A stretch of DNA of 8,668 nt, taken from the NCBI GenBank assembly GCA_013205455.1, contig JABMMO010000061.1, positions 1 through 8,668 on the forward strand, in the 5' to 3' direction. Within the stretch, counting starts at the first letter, position 1. Each line of letters starts with the position of its first letter. The DNA is from Actinomycetota bacterium. GTDB taxonomy: Bacteria; Actinomycetota; Actinomycetes; Nanopelagicales; Nanopelagicaceae. Positions 6,212-8,668 of the stretch are shown piece by piece. Under the pieces are notes generated by a model. The model was not told where the DNA came from. It searched no databases and saw only the letters and a list, made by a program, of their open reading frames with translations. Position numbers and translations under genes: made by a program.

Positions 6212-6580
6212 GTGCCAGATTTGATGGTGATCTTAACAGCTCTGCTAATTGGCGGTACGGCAGGAATTGCTTCTGGATTATTTGGAATTGGCGGCGGAAT
6301 TATCATCGTTCCGATGTTAATTTTCTTCTTAAAGTTCTCTTCTTCAAAAGCTATCGGCACATCTCTTACTTCGATGCTCCTGCCTGTTGGAATCTTGGCG
6401 GTCATGAAGTATTACAAATCTGGCGATGTTGATCTAAAAGTCGGGCTTGCTATTGCTGCCGGAATATTTGTAACTGCTTTTTTTGGCGCGAAACTTGGTC
6501 TATCACTTGGCAATGTTTGGGTTACACGAGGTTTCGGAGTATTGCTACTCCTGGTAAGTCTTAAGCTAATTTTCAGTTAA
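6212..6580 (+). CDS. Half-length TauE/SafE (TSUP) family membrane protein
   Basis: This 122-residue, very hydrophobic protein has about four to five membrane segments (roughly 4-24, 26-42, 48-66, 76-95, 104-121). The family signature is GGTAGIASGLFGIGGGIIIV (14-33) followed by P34, with the IGTSL segment at 48-52. TSUP proteins are typically about 250 residues with two such halves and move sulfite, sulfonates or related organic anions. This one is a single half and would have to dimerise to make a full transporter; short members of this kind exist. The start is GTG at 6212, supported by a strong GAGGAG Shine-Dalgarno sequence (6201-6206) 5 nt upstream. The reading frame is intact and ends in TAA, so it does not look decayed. 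It stands alone just right of the tRNA fragment; no promoter is convincing. Substrate unknown. Confidence 0.85.
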   Translation: MPDLMVILTALLIGGTAGIASGLFGIGGGIIIVPMLIFFLKFSSSKAIGTSLTSMLLPVGILAVMKYYKSGDVDLKVGLAIAAGIFVTAFFGAKLGLSLGNVWVTRGFGVLLLLVSLKLIFS

Positions 6581-6585
6581 GAAAG

Positions 6586-6614
6586 TTTACTTAGAGTCAG
6601 TTATAACTTATAAA
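6586..6614 (+). promoter_or_regulatory. Candidate promoter of the 58/77-residue gene pair
   Basis: TTTACT (6586-6591, four of six matches to TTGACA) and TATAAA (6609-6614, five of six to TATAAT) are separated by exactly 17 nt. Transcription would start near 6621, leaving a leader of about 98 nt. The -10 lies next to the palindrome GTTATAAC (6600-6607). It begins only 5 nt after the stop codon of the TSUP gene, so the pair need not depend on read-through. Confidence 0.5.
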
Positions 6615-6622
6615 CAATATTT

Positions 6623-6638
6623 TTAAATGCACATTTAA
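6623..6638. promoter_or_regulatory. Inverted repeat TTAAATG-CA-CATTTAA at the predicted transcription start, possible operator
   Basis: Two perfect 7-bp arms are separated by 2 nt and lie just downstream of the candidate -10 box. The position and size suit a binding site for a dimeric repressor, which could be one of the two small downstream products. AT-richness of the region makes chance palindromes fairly common. Confidence 0.35.
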
Positions 6639-6656
6639 CTCAGATTGCCAAAATTC

Positions 6657-6880
6657 ATCTCCATTACTTTGGATACATTCCATAAACATGTATCTTTAGT
6701 AATGGAAAGGAGGAAACCATGAGCATCATGAACAACCACAATTTGCGAAACCTTCTAGAGTTTGAGAATGAAATAAAAAAATGCCCTGAATTGTTAAAAG
6801 AAATTTCAACAGGGAATTTAGCAGCTATTAAAGCTTATTTAGAATTAGGCGGAGCAAAGGTTTCCTCAATCTCCATTACT
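6657..6880 (+). repeat. 12-nt direct repeat ATCTCCATTACT (6657-6668 and 6869-6880)
   Basis: The first copy is the left arm of the leader hairpin and the second lies in the last codons of the 58-residue gene, just before the start of the 77-residue gene. Either copy could pair with AGTAATGG (6698-6705), so the second offers an alternative fold linking the leader to the gene junction. Only these two positions (6657-6668 and 6869-6880) are the repeat. Confidence 0.5.
6660..6706 (+). promoter_or_regulatory. Long leader hairpin abutting a perfect Shine-Dalgarno sequence
   Basis: TCCATTACT (6660-6668) pairs with AGTAATGGA (6698-6706) for 9 bp. After a 2x2 internal loop and a G-U pair, GATACAT (6672-6678) pairs with ATGTATC (6688-6694) for 7 bp around a 9-nt loop. 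The base of the stem touches the Shine-Dalgarno AAAGGAGG (6706-6713) of the 58-residue gene. No T-run follows, so it is not a terminator. It could control ribosome access, protect the mRNA, or be a protein-binding site for autoregulation. Confidence 0.6.
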
Positions 6881-6895
6881 GACAACCCAGAGTGA
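6719..6895 (+). CDS. Small protein of unknown function, 58 residues (first gene of a coupled pair)
   Basis: I do not recognise this protein. The ATG at 6719 follows a perfect AAAGGAGG Shine-Dalgarno sequence (6706-6713) with a 5-nt spacer, the best ribosome site in the window, so translation is very likely. It is largely helical in appearance and acidic/leucine-rich (LRNLLEFENEIKKCPELLKE at 9-28), with one Cys at 22, then GNLAAIKAYLELGGAKV (32-48) and a short polar tail ending NPE. No signal peptide or membrane segment is seen. Its TGA (6893-6895) overlaps the GTG of the next gene in GTGA, so the two are translationally coupled. A leading 58-residue soluble protein coupled to a 77-residue one, under its own promoter with a palindrome, resembles the layout of toxin-antitoxin or small regulatory pairs, but no sequence motif proves this. 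Met4 is an alternative start with poorer spacing. Confidence 0.75.
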   Translation: MSIMNNHNLRNLLEFENEIKKCPELLKEISTGNLAAIKAYLELGGAKVSSISITDNPE

Positions 6896-7125
6896 TTGAA
6901 AATCGCCGCTCCATTGGCGATTTCATAGACATTAGAGTAATTTCTTTAACAATTTTTGGAAAACCTTCAGCGGTTCATTCAGGCGCAATCCTTTTTACCC
7001 TTAGAGATGGTGGAAAGAAACTATTGGAGTTTAGTTTTGAGCCAAACGGTGTTATGTATGAAGTCTTTCAAGAGCAAATCAAAGGGCTAGTTGAAATTGC
7101 GAAACAAAATAGATTCAAGGATTAA
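6892..7125 (+). CDS. Small protein of unknown function, 77 residues (second gene of the coupled pair)
   Basis: I do not recognise this protein. It begins with GTG at 6892, inside the GTGA overlap with the preceding gene, and has no good Shine-Dalgarno sequence of its own, as expected for coupled translation. The N-terminal two thirds look beta-rich (FIDIRVISLTIFGKP at 11-25, then GAILFTLRDGGKKLLEFSF near 31-49), followed by an amphipathic helix (YEVFQEQIKGLVEIAKQNRF, about 56-75). No transmembrane segment or signal is visible. The TAA (7123-7125) overlaps the TAA of the convergent racemase gene in the tetranucleotide TTAA. The fold could suit a small binding or partner protein of the 58-residue product, but function cannot be assigned. 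Confidence 0.65.
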   Translation: MIENRRSIGDFIDIRVISLTIFGKPSAVHSGAILFTLRDGGKKLLEFSFEPNGVMYEVFQEQIKGLVEIAKQNRFKD

Positions 7126-7142
7126 CTTTTAGCTAATTCCTT
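7117..7142. terminator. Weak imperfect hairpin at the convergent gene ends
   Basis: AAGGATTA (7117-7124) and TAATTCCTT (7134-7142) pair over 8 bp with one bulged T and a 9-nt loop. It straddles both overlapping stop codons and so could serve both directions. Neither strand has a strong T-run after it; the minus strand is only moderately T-rich. A bidirectional terminator is plausible but weakly supported. Confidence 0.25.
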
Positions 7143-8228
7143 AGAAGTTGTAATTGAATCTAGGAAATCCACATCTGGGGTTACGCCAATTCCTGGAGTA
7201 TTAGGTACTTCTAGATAACCATCGCTCATTTCAAATGGCGTCGTAATGTCTTGCTTGAAATAGCGAGATGAAGCAGAGGTATCACCTGGCAATGTAAATC
7301 CAGGTAGCGCAGCTAGCGCAAGATTTGCCGCACGACCAATGCCGGTTTCCAACATGCCACCGCACCAAACTGGAATTGATTCTCTAACGCAAAGATCATG
7401 TATTTTCACTGATTCTAAATAACCACCAACTCGACCCGGTTTGACATTAATTATCGTGGTTGCCTTAAGCGCCAACGCATCTTCAGCGGAGCGCAGTGAA
7501 GTTATCGATTCATCCAAACATATCGGCGTTCTTACAACTTTTGCCAACTCCGCATGACCGAGGATGTCGTGCTCATCAAGTGGTTGTTCGATTAGTAATA
7601 AATCGTATGGATCCAACTTCGCAAGATGTGCGCCATCGCTCCGTGCATACGCTTGATTTGCATCTACTTGTAATCGCATTTCTGGCCAGAGCCTTCTAAC
7701 TTCTTTAACTGGCTCAATATCCCAACCAGGTTCAATCTTTAATTTTATTCGGCGATAACCGCTATCAATATATGAAGAAACCTCTTCAATTAGCGCACCC
7801 ATAGATGATGCAATTCCAACCGAAACTCCACATTCAACCTTGGTCTTAGTTGCACCTAGATATTTCGCAAGTGAAATTCCTTCGATTCGGAGTTGGGCAT
7901 CCAAGATTGCAGTCTCTAGCGCTGCTTTCGCCATTTGCGCACCGAGATATGGTTTCAATATTGTCGCAACATCTTCAGCGCGAAAATCTCCAACTTTATT
8001 TAACGCTGGGATTAAGAATTTCTGCATAGTCTCTAAACATCCAGCAACATATTCAGGGGAGTAGAGCGGCACAGACATTGCAACACATTCAGCCCATCCG
8101 ACCACGCCTTCTGCAGTAGTTACCTTTACTATCAAGACTTCGCGACTGGTTTGAGTTCCAAATGAAGTGCGGAATGGCCGAACTAGTGGCAAATGAATTA
8201 TGCGGAACTCATATTCAGCTATCTTCAT
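7122..8228 (-). CDS. Enolase-superfamily N-acylamino acid racemase / o-succinylbenzoate synthase homologue
   Basis: The 368-residue protein has the length and full motif set of the OSBS/NSAR subgroup. The capping domain starts with RPFRTSFGT (17-25). The barrel carries KLK (Lys162, Lys164) as one catalytic base, metal ligands Asp189 (VDANQAY), Glu214 (IEQPL) and Asp239 (LDES), and Lys263 (VKPGRVGG) as the opposite base. WCGGMLETGIGRAANLAL (288-305) and GFTLPGDTSAS (310-320) are typical of the NSAR-type members. Such enzymes racemise N-succinylamino acids, dehydrate SHCHC to o-succinylbenzoate for menaquinone, or both. Here the upstream overlapping gene (ATGA, 8228-8225) is a COG3375-like GNAT acyltransferase and no men genes are seen, which favours the racemase role. 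The start ATG has an AAAGG Shine-Dalgarno sequence (GAAAGGTGCAAA before the ATG). The gene ends convergently with the 77-residue gene, sharing TTAA. Confidence 0.9.
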   Translation of the reverse strand: MKIAEYEFRIIHLPLVRPFRTSFGTQTSREVLIVKVTTAEGVVGWAECVAMSVPLYSPEYVAGCLETMQKFLIPALNKVGDFRAEDVATILKPYLGAQMAKAALETAILDAQLRIEGISLAKYLGATKTKVECGVSVGIASSMGALIEEVSSYIDSGYRRIKLKIEPGWDIEPVKEVRRLWPEMRLQVDANQAYARSDGAHLAKLDPYDLLLIEQPLDEHDILGHAELAKVVRTPICLDESITSLRSAEDALALKATTIINVKPGRVGGYLESVKIHDLCVRESIPVWCGGMLETGIGRAANLALAALPGFTLPGDTSASSRYFKQDITTPFEMSDGYLEVPNTPGIGVTPDVDFLDSITTSKELAKS

Positions 8229-8668
8229 TTTGCACCTTTCGTTAATACATATCCGGCTTGATCTGAAAAACCCATAACTTTATAGCCATCTTTGAAAGCG
8301 GCAAGAAATTCTTCTCTGACTCTAACTCGCGCAGATTTCGCTTCTGCTAAATTCGTTTCGCGTAACTTCACAATATCCTCCGGAACTGAAATAGTGATTG
8401 CGCTATCGGGGATAGTAGTTGTGAGTGATTTATCATTTGGCGAGGTTGGTCCAACCACCCATTTGGCCATCAAACGATCTGAATCATCGCCAGCATTAAT
8501 TAAATCTGGCATTACCCCGTAAAAATTTGGATGATAACTCGCAACTTCTACCCCTAACTTGAGGATGTTTAACTTTGCATTTCGCTTTACTAGCGGGTCA
8601 AAAGTCCAAGTAATAAAAGGAATTTTATGTTCGTAAGCCCAAGTTAATTGATGGCGCTTCATTAACGC
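8225..8668 (-). CDS. COG3375-like GNAT-superfamily acyltransferase, C-terminal part (truncated by window edge)
   Basis: The frame is open to the right edge (147 codons visible, the first reading ALMKRHQLTWAYEH), so the ATG at 8662 is probably internal and the N-terminal part lies outside. Family hallmarks are ITWTFDPLVKRNAKLNILKL followed by GVEVASYHPNFYGVM, and SDRLMAKWVV, as in the predicted acyltransferases of COG3375, which are usually about 270 residues. The C-terminal stretch (ITISVPEDIVKLRE...VREEFLAAFKDGYKVMGF) is also usual. Members next to NSAR genes act as N-succinyltransferases on D-amino acids in the described Geobacillus pathway. The gene overlaps the racemase gene by 4 nt (ATGA) and precedes it, so they form an operon. 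Family assignment is strong; acyl donor and acceptor are inferred from the neighbour. Confidence 0.82.
   Translation of the reverse strand, partial: ALMKRHQLTWAYEHKIPFITWTFDPLVKRNAKLNILKLGVEVASYHPNFYGVMPDLINAGDDSDRLMAKWVVGPTSPNDKSLTTTIPDSAITISVPEDIVKLRETNLAEAKSARVRVREEFLAAFKDGYKVMGFSDQAGYVLTKGAK

Noticed and set aside
6073..6405. Minus-strand open frame of 110 codons.
   Set aside because: It is antisense to the well-supported TSUP gene and the tRNA fragment, with no Shine-Dalgarno sequence and a low-complexity, proline-rich translation.
1..8668. CRISPR arrays, insertion sequences, rRNA genes and complete tRNA genes.
   Set aside because: No regularly spaced repeats, transposase-like frames, or full cloverleaf sequences were seen on either strand; the only tRNA signal is the 3' fragment at 6159-6179.
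4393..8668. Numerous antisense open frames inside the kinase and racemase genes.
   Set aside because: All lie opposite genes with strong family motifs, and have no ribosome-binding sites or recognisable domains.

Overview
The window looks like a chromosomal segment of a low-to-moderate GC actinobacterium. A freshwater acI/Nanopelagicales-type organism (for example 'Ca. Planktophila') is my best guess. The reasons are the actinobacterial-style XylB-like kinase, the lipoprotein sugar-binding protein, the tightly packed genes with 1-4 base overlaps, and the AT-rich but actinobacterial-looking proteins. This assignment is inference; the window holds no rRNA or other phylogenetic marker.

Left part (1-5865, all on the minus strand). 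One tightly packed operon is read from right to left. Its order is FGGY carbohydrate kinase (XylB-like), RbsC-type sugar permease, lipoprotein sugar-binding protein, double-domain RbsA-type ATPase, a free-standing 82-residue lipoyl domain, and the N-terminal part of a thiamine-diphosphate E1 dehydrogenase that runs off the window. Junctions are -4 to +8 nt. The operon therefore couples uptake and phosphorylation of a sugar to a lipoyl-dependent E1 reaction, which is an unusual combination. One possible logic is uptake of a 1-deoxyketose, its phosphorylation, and acetoin-dehydrogenase-like cleavage to acyl-lipoyl plus an aldose phosphate. This is a hypothesis only.

Intergenic region 5866-6211. 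It holds a candidate promoter for the operon, a GC-rich leader that can fold into a hairpin, a 10-bp palindrome, and the 3'-terminal ~21 nt of a tRNA, most like tRNA-Tyr and ending in CCACCA, with no tRNA body in front of it. Such an orphan 3' end is what an integrated element leaves at its far end. Its orientation puts the island to the left, so the sugar/E1 operon may be island cargo and the genes to the right the older chromosome.

Right part. On the plus strand there is a half-length TauE/SafE (TSUP) membrane protein with a GTG start and a strong Shine-Dalgarno sequence. It is followed by a two-gene cassette of unrecognised small proteins (58 and 77 residues, GTGA overlap). The cassette has its own candidate promoter, a palindrome at the predicted start of transcription, and a long hairpin abutting a perfect Shine-Dalgarno sequence. 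The cassette ends tail-to-tail, with overlapping stop codons, against a minus-strand pair: a COG3375-like GNAT acyltransferase (partial, runs off the right edge) followed by an enolase-superfamily N-acylamino acid racemase / o-succinylbenzoate synthase homologue. That pair matches the known N-succinylamino acid racemase pathway for converting D- to L-amino acids.
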